A stretch of DNA of 43,699 nt. Source: Sphingomonas albertensis (GTDB lineage Bacteria; Pseudomonadota; Alphaproteobacteria; Sphingomonadales; Sphingomonadaceae). Below the pieces are notes generated by a model, which had not been told where the DNA came from, ran no database searches, and worked only from the letters and a program-made list of their open reading frames with translations. Location: positions 1 through 43,699 of the forward strand of contig NZ_JACONT010000037.1 in the NCBI RefSeq assembly GCF_014358075.1. Direction: 5' to 3'. The translations under genes and the position numbers were made by a program. Shown here piece by piece: positions 25,280 to 33,751 of the stretch; the stretch's first letter is position 1; each line of letters begins with the position of its first letter.

Positions 25280-26653
25280 TTAAGGTGCCGCGCGCGTGAC
25301 GCCGCTCGCCGCGAGCTGTGCATCGACCTCGGCCAGCAGGACCGCGAGCGCCGCTTCGCTCTTCGCCTCGGCGCGCACCGTCAGCATCGCCTGCGTGTTC
25401 GACGCGCGGAGGAGCCACCAGCCGTCGGCGGTCGTGACCCGCGCGCCGTCGGTGAGGGTCATTTCCTCACCCTCGGACCGAAGCCGCGCGATCACCTCGT
25501 CCACCACCGCGAACTTTCGCGTGTCTTCGACCGGAAACCGCAGGTCCGGAGTCGCTACCAGCGCCGGCATCGCGTCACGCAGCTCGGTCAACGAACGCCC
25601 CGAAAGATGCACCGCGCGGATCAGCCGCACCGCCGCATATTGCGCGTCGTCGAAGCCGTAATATTCGCCCGCGAAGAACAGATGCCCGCTGAGTTCGCCG
25701 CCCAGCGGCGCGCCGGTGCGGGTCATCGCCTGTTTCATCAGGCTGTGACCGGTCGGGGCCATCACCGCTTCGCCGCCCAATTCCGTGATTCGGTCGAATA
25801 GCGCCTGCGAGGACTTCACGTCGGCGACGATCGGCGCGCCGGGGTGCTCGCGTAGCGCAGGTTCGACCAATATGGAGAGAATCTGATCCCCCCAGATCAC
25901 CCGGCCCGAGCCGTCGATCGCCCCGATCCGGTCGCCGTCGCCATCGAAGGCCAGTCCGAAATCGAGGTTCTTGTCTGCGACCAGGCACTTCAGATCGGCG
26001 AGGTTCGATTCTTCGGTAGGATCTGGATGATGGTTGGAAAAATTGCCGTCGACTTCGGCGAAGATCACGTGATGCTCACCCGGCAGGAGTTGCACGAGCT
26101 TCTCGATCGCCGGGCCCGCGGCGCCGTTGCCGGTGTCCCAGCCGATCCGGTACGCGCCGCCCGCATAGCCCGCCATCAACCGCCCGACATAGGCGTCGAG
26201 CACGTCGACGGTCGTGACCTCGCCCGCGCCTTCGCTCCAGGCGCCCGACGCGGCGAGCGTGGCCAGGTCCTGGATGTCGTCGCCGAAAAATGGCGCGTGG
26301 GCGTGCACCATCTTGAAGCCGTTATACTCGGGGGGATTGTGGCTGCCGGTTACCTGGATGCCGCCATCCACTTCTAGCGTCGCCTCGGCGTAATAGAGCA
26401 TCGGCGAGGTGCTGAGGCCTATCCGCACGACGTCGACGCCGCCGGCGACGAGGCCTGACACGAGCGCGGCTTCGAGTTCCGGCGAGGAGTTGCGGCCGTC
26501 ATACCCAACGGCCACGCGCGTTCCGCCGGCCGCGCGGATGCGGGTGGCGAATCCGCGACCGATCGCGACGGCATCGGCGGGGCCGAGCGCGTTGCCGACG
26601 ATCCCGCGGATGTCGTATTCTCGGAGCGAGGTCGGGTCGAACTGGTGGGTCAT
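25280..26653 (-). CDS. Phosphomannomutase/phosphoglucomutase
   Basis: 457 aa from the ATG at 26653 with GAGAGG upstream. It interconverts mannose or glucose 1- and 6-phosphates for nucleotide-sugar and exopolysaccharide synthesis. Alpha-D-phosphohexomutase marks: active-site Ser104 in TGSHNPPEYNGFK, the metal loop D237-D241 in FDGDGDRIG, the sugar-binding loop GGELSGHLFF, and the phosphate-binding loop RASNTQAMLTVRAEA near the C-terminus. The length and the opening SLREYDIRG match AlgC/PMM-PGM. It stands alone between two repeat elements. Confidence 0.94.
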   Translation of the reverse strand: MTHQFDPTSLREYDIRGIVGNALGPADAVAIGRGFATRIRAAGGTRVAVGYDGRNSSPELEAALVSGLVAGGVDVVRIGLSTSPMLYYAEATLEVDGGIQVTGSHNPPEYNGFKMVHAHAPFFGDDIQDLATLAASGAWSEGAGEVTTVDVLDAYVGRLMAGYAGGAYRIGWDTGNGAAGPAIEKLVQLLPGEHHVIFAEVDGNFSNHHPDPTEESNLADLKCLVADKNLDFGLAFDGDGDRIGAIDGSGRVIWGDQILSILVEPALREHPGAPIVADVKSSQALFDRITELGGEAVMAPTGHSLMKQAMTRTGAPLGGELSGHLFFAGEYYGFDDAQYAAVRLIRAVHLSGRSLTELRDAMPALVATPDLRFPVEDTRKFAVVDEVIARLRSEGEEMTLTDGARVTTADGWWLLRASNTQAMLTVRAEAKSEAALAVLLAEVDAQLAASGVTRAAP

Positions 26654-26697
26654 GGGCCTCTCGCTAGTCGTAGTGGTGCGGGAATAGCGCCCTACCA

Positions 26698-26795
26698 CCG
26701 TCACCCCGGACTTGTTCCGGGGGCCACGGTGCCGCGAACTCACGACTATCGAGTGTGCGGAACAGTGGATGCCGGAACGAGCCCGGCATGACGGG
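26698..26795. repeat. Paired palindrome, family D-like
   Basis: CCGTCACCCCGGACTTGTTCC (first bases of 26698-26723) and the inverse unit ending GCCCGGCATGACGGG (26769-26795) form a two-hairpin element between the phosphomutase start and the J-domain gene stop. The outer CGTCA/TGACG ends match the other family D members, but the inner stems differ. Confidence 0.65.
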
Positions 26796-26797
26796 GG

Positions 26798-27052
26798 CTA
26801 GCGCGCGCGCTTCAGCAACAGGTCGCGCGCCGCGTTCACGCGCCGCGTCAGGTCGGTCGAGCCGCCACGATCGGGGTGAACCGAGGCGATCAGGCGGCGG
26901 TGCGCGCTGCGGATCGCGTCGGCGTCTGCGCTGCGGTCGATACCCAAAATCGAGAGGGCCTCGGCTTCATCGGTTACGACACGCTGTTTCGGCTTCGGGC
27001 GGAGATAGTGCCACGCCAGCCAAATGAAGACGGCGGCGACGATCCACTTCAC
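26798..27052 (-). CDS. Membrane-anchored J-domain protein
   Basis: 84 aa, GTG start at 27052 overlapping the mipZ stop in a GTGA. Residues 1-17 (VKWIVAAVFIWLAWHYL) form one transmembrane helix; a basic linker follows; residues about 29-84 are a J-domain with the HPD motif at 59-61 (ASVHPDRGGS). J-domains stimulate DnaK ATPase, so this one should recruit DnaK to the inner membrane. Helix IV is short. Coupling to mipZ suggests, but does not prove, a link to division or chromosome segregation. Confidence 0.85.
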   Translation of the reverse strand: MKWIVAAVFIWLAWHYLRPKPKQRVVTDEAEALSILGIDRSADADAIRSAHRRLIASVHPDRGGSTDLTRRVNAARDLLLKRAR

Positions 27053-27861
27053 GCAGCCACGTCCGGTGCGCGCTCGGCAACGACCTCGGGCAGCTGCAGC
27101 GCCGCCATCATCTCGCGCAGTTCCTGGCGCGCGGCGACATGCGCCAGGCCCATGCTGCCGAACGCCTTCGAATCGATCATCGTCAGGCCGGCGGGGAACA
27201 TCTCGCGGTAGATCACGCGCTCGCCGAGCCCCGGAATGATCCGGAAGCCGACGCGCTTGGCGAGTTGCGCGAGCGCGTCCGACACGCGGCGCATGTTGCG
27301 CGCCTCGATGTGCTGGAGGCGGTTGCGCAGCACGACCCAGTCGATCGTCGTGCCGTCGGCGCGCGCGCGCTGCTTCCGCGCATCCCAGATCAATTCGGAA
27401 TAGAAGCTCGGGCGCGTCACCTGGTACGTCTCGGGATCGACCTGGCCGATCAGATCGAAGTCGACGAAGCTGTCGTTCATCGGCGTGACCAAGGTGTTGG
27501 CGAGTGCGGCGGCGGTGCGCGCGAACGGATCGTCGCGACCCGGCGTGTCGACGACCAGGAAGTCCGAGCCTTCGCACAGCGAATGCCACAAGTCCTCGAA
27601 CTGATCCTCACTCTGGTCCGACAAGGTGGCATGGCGCGGCATCGGCAGGACCGAGCCGTTGCGCTTCATCGTCTCGGCGCGGTTGTCGAGATAGCGGCCG
27701 ACGGTGCGCTGGCGGTGGTCCAGATCGAGACACGCGACGCGCGCACCCTTGGCTGCGAGCGCGATCGCGACGTGGACCGCGGTCGTCGACTTGCCGGTGC
27801 CGCCCTTCTCGTTGGCGAACACGATGACGTGCGTCGAAGCTTGGGGTGAGTCAGGGCCCAT
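27049..27861 (-). CDS. mipZ: Division-plane positioning ATPase MipZ
   Basis: 270 aa ParA/MinD-superfamily ATPase. In Caulobacter MipZ binds ParB at the poles and forms gradients that inhibit FtsZ. Here: deviant Walker A KGGTGKST (19-26), switch II LVVDTPGRDD, and the MipZ-specific blocks VTPMNDSFVDFDLIGQVDP, DWVVLRNRL, EARNMRRVSDAL and LGERVIYREMFPAGLT. The ATG at 27861 is given; TTG at 27867 is in frame and has AAGGAA at better spacing (7 bases), so the true start may be two codons earlier. It overlaps the J-domain gene and is divergent from panC. No parB lies in the window. Confidence 0.95.
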   Translation of the reverse strand: MGPDSPQASTHVIVFANEKGGTGKSTTAVHVAIALAAKGARVACLDLDHRQRTVGRYLDNRAETMKRNGSVLPMPRHATLSDQSEDQFEDLWHSLCEGSDFLVVDTPGRDDPFARTAAALANTLVTPMNDSFVDFDLIGQVDPETYQVTRPSFYSELIWDARKQRARADGTTIDWVVLRNRLQHIEARNMRRVSDALAQLAKRVGFRIIPGLGERVIYREMFPAGLTMIDSKAFGSMGLAHVAARQELREMMAALQLPEVVAERAPDVAA

Positions 27862-27942
27862 GGCCAACGCGCGTTTCCTTATTGATCGAGACTGTCACCC
27901 TTCATAGAAGCCGCGACCGCACTTATCGAGTAGGAGTTTCAC

Positions 27943-28782
27943 GTGGACACCGTCCGGGACCTTAATGCGTTGCGCGAAAGCGTCGCCGCCTTCCGTGCGG
28001 CGGGGCAGCGCGTCGCGCTCGTCCCGACGATGGGCGCGCTCCACGCCGGCCATGTCGCACTGATCGAGGCGGCGAAGCGGCCGGGCACGAAGGTGGTCGC
28101 TTCAATCTTCGTGAACCCGACTCAGTTCGGGCCGAACGAGGATCTGTCGCGCTATCCGCGGCGCGAGATGGCCGATATCCGGATGCTCAACGAGGCGGGG
28201 TGCGACCTGCTCTGGCTGCCGTCGGTTGAGACGATGTATCCGGATGGCTTTGCGACCACAGTGCACGTCTCGGGCGTCAGCGACGGGTTCGACGGTGCCT
28301 CGCGGCCCGGCCATTTCGACGGCGTCGCGACGGTCGTGTCGAAGCTGTTCAACCAGGTCGAGCCCGTTGCGGCGTATTTCGGCGAGAAGGATTATCAGCA
28401 GTTGGCGGTGATCCGGCGGTTCGTGGCGGATCTCGATTTCGCGATCGATATCGTCGGGGTGCCGACTCAGCGCGATGACGATGGTCTCGCGATGTCGTCG
28501 CGCAACATCTACCTTGACGACGAGCAGCGTAAGCAGGCGGTGGCCCTGCCCCGCGCGCTGGGTGTCGCCGCGCGGGCGATCGCGAAGGGTGAGGACGTGG
28601 AGTCGGTGCTGGACGATGCGCGGACGACGTTGGTCGGGGCGGGGTTCACGATCGATTACGTTGCTTTGGCCGATGCCGAGACGCTGGCGGAGAACCCGGC
28701 GGTGGATCGCCCGCGGCGGTTGCTGGCGGCGGCGCGGATGGGCGCGACGCGGCTCATCGATAACATCGCGATAGAGTTGTAA
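27943..28782 (+). CDS. panC: Pantoate-beta-alanine ligase (pantothenate synthetase)
   Basis: 279 aa from GTG 27943 with AGGAG 7 bases upstream. It joins pantoate and beta-alanine with ATP, the last step of vitamin B5 synthesis, in the cytoplasm. The ATP site HIGH variant is HAGH (34-37) in PTMGALHAGH; FVNPTQFGPNEDLSRYPR, YFGEKDYQQL and MSSRNIYLD (KMSKS equivalent) are diagnostic. No panB or panD is nearby. Divergent from mipZ. Confidence 0.97.
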   Translation: MDTVRDLNALRESVAAFRAAGQRVALVPTMGALHAGHVALIEAAKRPGTKVVASIFVNPTQFGPNEDLSRYPRREMADIRMLNEAGCDLLWLPSVETMYPDGFATTVHVSGVSDGFDGASRPGHFDGVATVVSKLFNQVEPVAAYFGEKDYQQLAVIRRFVADLDFAIDIVGVPTQRDDDGLAMSSRNIYLDDEQRKQAVALPRALGVAARAIAKGEDVESVLDDARTTLVGAGFTIDYVALADAETLAENPAVDRPRRLLAAARMGATRLIDNIAIEL

Positions 28783-28792
28783 AAAACGATCG

Positions 28793-28808
28793 TTAACCCA
28801 TTAACCAT
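28793..28808 (+). promoter_or_regulatory. Tandem TTAACC motifs, possible CtrA half-sites
   Basis: TTAACCCA (28793-28800) is followed directly by TTAACCAT (28801-28808), 52 bases before the Sel1-repeat gene. TTAACCAT is the 8-base CtrA half-site described in Caulobacter; the full TTAA-N7-TTAA arrangement is absent (here the spacing is 4). CtrA control of the downstream gene is a guess. Confidence 0.35.
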
Positions 28809-28859
28809 TTCGTAGCGGGAATCGCCGCAGTCTGTCCTCACGAACATTGGGGGCAAACC

Positions 28860-29156
28860 ATGCGTAGCAATCTCAAGAGTGCGAATTTCATGATCGAACG
28901 CCGTCTGGCGGATGCCGCACGCGGCGACGACCGGGCGTGTTATGAGTTGGGGATGGTGTATTCGACGGGGACGTCGGGCGTCGTCCTCGACCTGATCGAG
29001 GCGCATAAGTGGTTCAACCTGGCGGCGGTGTCGGGGAACATCGCGGCGCAGGAATGTCGGGCTGAGATCGCTGAGGACATGACCGCGCGGGAGATTTCGG
29101 TGGCACAGCGTGCTGCGCGGGATTGGATGCAGTTGACGCAACGGCGGGCTGCTTGA
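28860..29156 (+). CDS. Small Sel1-repeat protein
   Basis: 98 aa, ATG with a GGGGGC-type ribosome-binding site. Residues about 17-53 form one Sel1/TPR-like repeat (ARGDDRACYELGMVYSTG, then IEAHKWFNLAAVSGN and AAQECRAEIA). Such repeats are alpha-alpha hairpins that bind partner proteins. There is no signal peptide, so it should be cytoplasmic. The partner is unknown; tandem TTAACC motifs upstream hint at cell-cycle or motility control. Confidence 0.78.
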   Translation: MRSNLKSANFMIERRLADAARGDDRACYELGMVYSTGTSGVVLDLIEAHKWFNLAAVSGNIAAQECRAEIAEDMTAREISVAQRAARDWMQLTQRRAA

Positions 29157-29164
29157 GCTAGCCT

Positions 29165-29296
29165 CTCGATCCTCCCCCGCCAGGGGGAGGTGGCACCGAA
29201 GGTGACGGAGGGGGAGGATACGGAGCAGAGGTTTCGCTTCCCTCCCCCTCCGTCTGGCAAGTGCCAGCCACCTCCCTCTGGCGGGGGAGGATCGAG
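29165..29296. repeat. Paired-palindrome element, family A, copy 3
   Basis: 132 bp with perfect 17-bp ends (CTCGATCCTCCCCCGCC and its inverse). Same orientation as copy 1. It spans the gap between the stops of the Sel1 gene (29156) and topA (29300), which converge. Confidence 0.85.
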
Positions 29297-29299
29297 CGT

Positions 29300-31903
29300 T
29301 TAGGCTTCGGCTTTCTTCTTTGGGGCGGCTTTCTTGGCGGGGGCCTTTTTGGCCGGAGCCTTCTTCGCTGGCGTCTTTGCCTCAGCCGCGTCCTTGGCCG
29401 GGGCCTTCTTCGCCGCCGGCTTCTTGGCGGGCGCCTTCTTCTTCTTCGTCGCCGGGGCCGCCGCAGCCCGCGCGTCAATCAGCGACGCCGCTTCCTCGAG
29501 CGTCAGCTGGTCCTTCTCGATCGACTTAGGCAACGTCGCGTTGGTCGTGCCGTCGGTGACGTAGGCGCCGTAACGGCCTTCCATCAGCTTGATCTCGGCC
29601 TCGGTGCGCGGATGGTTGCCGAGCACCTTGAGCGGTGCCTGAGCCCCCCGCGCGGTGCGTCCGCCGCCGGCTGCGGCTTCGGCGAGCTTTACGACTGCCG
29701 CGTTCATGCCCGTCTCGAACACGTCCGCTGTCGTCTGGAGCCGCGCGTATTTGCCCGCGTGCTTCAGGTACGGGCCGAACTTGCCAATCGTCGAGATGAT
29801 CGGTTCGCCGGTCTCGGGGTGGTTGCCCACCGTCCGCGGGAGCGACAGCAGCTTGACCGCCCATTCCAGATTCAGCTCGCCGATATCCTTCGGGATCGAC
29901 GCCATCTTGCGGTCTTCGCCTTCGCCGATTTGCAGATACGGGCCGAAGCGTCCCGACTTGCGCTCGATCGGCTGGCCCGTGTCGGGGTGCGTGCCGAGCG
30001 TCGACGGGCCGGCATCCGCTTCGGCGTCGCCGCCGGGTTGCGCGAAACGGCGCGTGTATTTGCACTCGGGATAGTTCGAGCAGGCGATGAAGGCACCGAA
30101 CTTGCCGCCGCGCAGCGCCAGCTGGCCCTCGCCGCAGTTCGGGCAGAGACGCGGATCGCCGCCGTCCGCCTTGGCGGGGAAGAGGTAGGGCGCGAGGAAG
30201 GTGTCGAGCTCGGCGGTGATCGCCGACGGCTGCTGCTCCATCACCTCGTTGGTGCGCGGCTTGAAATCGCGCCAAAACGCGTCGAGCACCGACTGCCACT
30301 GCGCGCGGCCACCGGAGACGTCGTCGAGTTCCTCCTCCAGCTCGGCGGTGTAGTCGTAGCCGACGTACTTTTCGAAGAAGCGTTCGAGGAACGCCGTCAC
30401 CAGCCGGCCGGATTCCTCGGCGAAGAAGCGGTTCTTCTCGATCCGGACGTACGCGCGGTCCTTCAGCGTCTTGATGATCGACGCGTAGGTGGACGGCCGG
30501 CCGATGCCGAGTTCCTCCATCCGCTTGACCAGCGAGGCTTCGGAGAAGCGGGGCGGCGGCTGGGTGAAGTGCTGCTCGGCGTCGACCTTCTTCTTGGCCG
30601 GCGCATCGCCTTCGCGCATCCGTGGCAGGCGACGCGCGTCCTCGTCGGCGGAGTCATCCGATCCCTCCTCGTACAGCGCGAGGTAGCCGGGGAAGAGCAC
30701 GACCTGGCCGGTGGCGCGCAGGATGTTGCGGCCGGTGCCGTCGGCCATCTCGACCGTGGTGCGCTCCATGCGGGCGGACGCCATCTGGCTGGCGAGCGCG
30801 CGCTTGAAGATCAGGTCGTAGAGCCGCGCGTGATCGCCGCCGCCGGCCTTGTCCTTCGAGAAGTCGGTCGGGCGGATCGCCTCATGCGCTTCCTGCGCGT
30901 TCTTCGCCTTCGACTGGTACTGGCGCGGCTTGTCGGGGACATAGCTCGCGTCGAAGCGGTTCGCGACGGCGAGGCGCGCGGCCGAAATCGCGCTGCCGTC
31001 CATCTGCACGCCGTCGGTACGCATATAGGTGATCGCACCGTCTTCATAGAGGCCCTGCGCGATCCGCATCGTGTGATCGGCCGAGAAGCCGAGTTTCCGC
31101 GAGGCTTCCTGCTGCAAGGTCGAGGTCGTGAACGGCGGCGGCGGGTTGCGACCGGCGGGCTTGGTCTCGACCGACTGGACCGAGAAATTGCCGTCGAGCA
31201 CCGCCTGCTTGGCGCGCAGGGCATCGCCTTCGTTGCCGATCGACAAGCGGTCGAGCTTGTTGCCCTCGAACTGCGTCAGGCGCGACGTGAACGCGGTGCC
31301 GTCATGCTCCATGTCGGCCGTCACCGACCAATATTCCTGCGGCTTAAAGACGTCGATCTCGCGCTCGCGCTGGACGATCAGGCGGAGCGACACCGATTGC
31401 ACCCGGCCGGCCGACTTGGCGCCGGGCAGCTTGCGCCACAGCACGGGCGAGAGCGTGAAGCCGACCAGATAATCGAGCGCACGGCGGGCGCGGTAGGCGT
31501 CGATCAGATCGTCGTCGAGCTCGCGCGGGTTCTTCATCGCCTCGGTGACGGTGGCCTTGGTGATCGCGTTGAAGGTGACGCGCTCGACCTCCTTGGGCAG
31601 CGCCTTCCGTGCCCGCAGCACTTCACGAACGTGCCACGAGATCGCCTCGCCCTCGCGATCGGGATCGGTCGCGAGGATCAGGCGGTCGGCGAGCTTCGCC
31701 AGATCGGTGATCGCTTTCAGCTGCTTCGACTTGTCCGCGTAATTCTCCCACGTCATCGCGAACGCATCGTCGGGATCGACCGAGCCGTCCTTGGGCGGCA
31801 GGTCGCGGACATGGCCGTAGCTGGCCAGGACGCGGTAATCGCTGCCCAGATACTTCTCGATGGTTTTGGCCTTGGCAGGCGATTCGACGATGACAAGCTG
31901 CAT
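29300..31903 (-). CDS. topA: DNA topoisomerase I (type IA)
   Basis: 867 aa. It relaxes negative supercoils. The TOPRIM domain has its acidic triad in ILATDPDREGEAISWH (about 77-92), the catalytic tyrosine is Y293 in AITYMRTDGVQM, and PGAKSAGRVQSVSLRLIV is a further signature. A four-Cys zinc finger (CPNCGEGQLALRGG...CSNYPEC) follows, then three shorter repeats of the topoisomerase C-terminal type (GRFGPYLQIGEG, GKFGPYLKHAG, GRYGAYVTDG). The last 45 or so residues are a Lys/Ala/Pro tail (KKAPAKK repeats), histone H1-like, probably for DNA tethering. The start at 31903 (MQLVIVESPAKAKTI) is the conserved one. Confidence 0.97.
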   Translation of the reverse strand: MQLVIVESPAKAKTIEKYLGSDYRVLASYGHVRDLPPKDGSVDPDDAFAMTWENYADKSKQLKAITDLAKLADRLILATDPDREGEAISWHVREVLRARKALPKEVERVTFNAITKATVTEAMKNPRELDDDLIDAYRARRALDYLVGFTLSPVLWRKLPGAKSAGRVQSVSLRLIVQREREIDVFKPQEYWSVTADMEHDGTAFTSRLTQFEGNKLDRLSIGNEGDALRAKQAVLDGNFSVQSVETKPAGRNPPPPFTTSTLQQEASRKLGFSADHTMRIAQGLYEDGAITYMRTDGVQMDGSAISAARLAVANRFDASYVPDKPRQYQSKAKNAQEAHEAIRPTDFSKDKAGGGDHARLYDLIFKRALASQMASARMERTTVEMADGTGRNILRATGQVVLFPGYLALYEEGSDDSADEDARRLPRMREGDAPAKKKVDAEQHFTQPPPRFSEASLVKRMEELGIGRPSTYASIIKTLKDRAYVRIEKNRFFAEESGRLVTAFLERFFEKYVGYDYTAELEEELDDVSGGRAQWQSVLDAFWRDFKPRTNEVMEQQPSAITAELDTFLAPYLFPAKADGGDPRLCPNCGEGQLALRGGKFGAFIACSNYPECKYTRRFAQPGGDAEADAGPSTLGTHPDTGQPIERKSGRFGPYLQIGEGEDRKMASIPKDIGELNLEWAVKLLSLPRTVGNHPETGEPIISTIGKFGPYLKHAGKYARLQTTADVFETGMNAAVVKLAEAAAGGGRTARGAQAPLKVLGNHPRTEAEIKLMEGRYGAYVTDGTTNATLPKSIEKDQLTLEEAASLIDARAAAAPATKKKKAPAKKPAAKKAPAKDAAEAKTPAKKAPAKKAPAKKAAPKKKAEA

Positions 31904-32108
31904 GGGGAAACCGGGGTCCTTACGTGTACGCGTACGAGGGTGGCGGCGTCGGGGTAGTGCCGTCAACCCGGAGAGGGCTCAAGATCGACCGACGCGGGAT
32001 GCGACCGTCGGTGCGGGTTTTCCAGAGGGGCATCGTGCGAAGGAGTAATCGGAGGGCGGGGTATTTCCCGGATTATGAATACGTTGCTCGCACACTATCG
32101 ATGTCGGC

Positions 32109-32363
32109 ATGATGACAGTAAAAGATCCCCGTTCATCGTCTTCGATCGAAATAGGCGCGGAGATCGTTACAATTGCGGTCGTCCATGAATCCAGTTCATC
32201 CGCCGATGCTTCGGATCATTCGCGTGTTTTCCGTCCCGCTCCGTGGTTTCCAAAGCGCGATGTGTCTTTCCGGCAGGGGCTTGCCGTGCGGGCGGATCGT
32301 CACGGTTTGCTGCCTGAACTCGGAAGTGACGGCGTCGCGTCTGGCAAGGATGATCTAGCGTGA
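32109..32363 (+). CDS. Doubtful hypothetical protein
   Basis: 84 codons from ATG 32109, ending in a GTGA overlap with the next frame. No clear ribosome-binding site. The product is Ser-rich near the N-terminus (HESSSSADASD) then basic; no domain recognised. Base composition here is lower in GC than in neighbouring genes. It is listed because the exact overlap with 32360 suggests a coupled pair; it may not be translated. Bases 31904-32108 hold the topA upstream region and no gene I can support. Confidence 0.25.
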   Translation: MMTVKDPRSSSSIEIGAEIVTIAVVHESSSSADASDHSRVFRPAPWFPKRDVSFRQGLAVRADRHGLLPELGSDGVASGKDDLA

Positions 32364-32626
32364 CCCGACATGACCTCGCCGTCGCGAAATGGAAGTGTTC
32401 GTTCCTCGCCAAGAAGATCGTCGTTCTCCGCCAGTCGGCCGCAGAGCCGCATATCCTCGGTTTGATAGCCCTGCATCAGAGCGAACTGGACCAGTTGCTT
32501 GCGGCTATCGCAACGTCGCATGATGCCAAGGATTGGGCGGCCGGCTGGGCAGGTGCTGATACGCAGACGGACGACCAGCAGCCTCGTGGCGGTCCGCTAG
32601 GATCGGGGCAGGACCCTGTCGGGTGA
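32360..32626 (+). CDS. Hypothetical protein
   Basis: 88 aa from GTG 32360, with AAGGA nine bases upstream. The first 55 residues look alpha-helical and amphipathic (KWKCSFLAKKIVVLRQSA, LIALHQSELDQLLAAIATS), followed by a Gly/Gln/Asp-rich tail. No signal peptide and no known motif. It converges on dprA, whose stop lies 28 bases beyond. Coding status is supported by the ribosome-binding site and protein-like composition only. Confidence 0.5.
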   Translation: MTRHDLAVAKWKCSFLAKKIVVLRQSAAEPHILGLIALHQSELDQLLAAIATSHDAKDWAAGWAGADTQTDDQQPRGGPLGSGQDPVG

Positions 32627-32653
32627 TGCCAACCCGAGCCGGTTTTTGCCGGA

Positions 32654-33751
32654 CTAGAGCATGCTCGCGCGGCCTCCGGCGTGGCGCTCCAGCCGGCCGC
32701 CGAGTTCGAGCTCAAGTAACACCGTGTGGACGACCGACGGGCTCAGATGCGACTGGCGGATGAGTTCGTCGATCGCGACAGGGACCGGACCGAGCAGGTC
32801 GGCGATCCGCTGGCGGTCGGTGTCGCTCGCGTCTTCGGGCGGCGAGGCGGCGTAGGCGTCGATCGGGGAGCGCACGGAGCGTGGATCGAACGGACGAATC
32901 TGTTCGAGGATGTCGGCCGCCGATTGTACCAGCGTGGCGCCCTCGCGGATCAGCAGGTTGCAGCCCTGCGCGCGGGGATCGAGCGGGCTGCCGGGGACGG
33001 CCATGACTTCGCGGCCGGATTCGTTGGCGAGGCGCGCGGTGATCAGCGAGCCGGATTTGGGGACGGCCTCGACCACCACCGTGCCGATCGCGAGGCCGGC
33101 GATGATGCGGTTGCGCGAGGGGAAGTTGCGCGCTTTCGGCTCGGTGCCGGGGGGCTGTTCGGCGAGTAGTACGCCTTCGGTGGCGACTCGCTCCTGCAAC
33201 GCGGTGTTGTCGGGCGGGTAGGCGATGTCGATGCCGCTGGCGATCACGCCGATCGTGCCGCCGCTGGAACCGCCGCCCAACGCGCCGATATGGGCGGCCG
33301 TGTCGATCCCGCGGGCAAGGCCTGAGACGACCGTCGTGCCTTCCTCGGCGAGTTGCAGCGCGAGTTGGCGGGCGAAGCGGCAGGCGGCGGCGGAGGCGTT
33401 GCGTGCGCCGACCATTGCGATGCAGGGGCGGCTGGCGTGGGTGATGTCGCCGCGGAAGATGAGGGCTGGCGGGGCCGTCTCGATCTCGGCGAGCAGGCGG
33501 GGATACTCGGCGTCGTCGAGAAAGAGGTAGCGCGCGCCGAGTTTCGTGGTGGTGGCGATCTCGCGTTCGGCCATCGCGACGTCGGCGATACGGGGGCTGC
33601 GGCCGCCACCGCCACCGCGTTGGGCGAGCATGGGGAGCGCCTCGATCGCGGCGTCCGCGCTGCCGAAGCGGGCGATGAGCTGGCGATAGGTGACCGGTCC
33701 GATCCCGGTCGTGCGGATGAGCCGAAGACGTGAGACCGTCGGGTCAGTCAC
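32654..33751 (-). CDS. dprA: DNA-processing protein DprA (Smf)
   Basis: 365 aa from GTG 33751. It binds incoming single-stranded DNA and loads RecA during transformation. N-terminal HhH/SAM-like domain (RLIRTTGIGPVTYRQLIARFG), then the Rossmann-like DprA core with VGARNASAAACRFA, TTVVSGLARGIDTAAH, NFPSRNRIIAGL and VPGSPLDPRAQGCN, and a C-terminal winged helix (about 305-365). The start overlaps the plsY stop by 8 bases, so the two are coupled. A Gly-rich insert (QRGGGGGRS) lies between the N-terminal domain and the core. Confidence 0.95.
   Translation of the reverse strand: MTDPTVSRLRLIRTTGIGPVTYRQLIARFGSADAAIEALPMLAQRGGGGGRSPRIADVAMAEREIATTTKLGARYLFLDDAEYPRLLAEIETAPPALIFRGDITHASRPCIAMVGARNASAAACRFARQLALQLAEEGTTVVSGLARGIDTAAHIGALGGGSSGGTIGVIASGIDIAYPPDNTALQERVATEGVLLAEQPPGTEPKARNFPSRNRIIAGLAIGTVVVEAVPKSGSLITARLANESGREVMAVPGSPLDPRAQGCNLLIREGATLVQSAADILEQIRPFDPRSVRSPIDAYAASPPEDASDTDRQRIADLLGPVPVAIDELIRQSHLSPSVVHTVLLELELGGRLERHAGGRASML

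Noticed and set aside
29261..31957. 898-codon plus-strand frame antisense to topA
   Set aside because: Complete antisense of a clear topoisomerase; the product is Arg/Leu/Gly-rich with no domain. High GC with few stops explains it.
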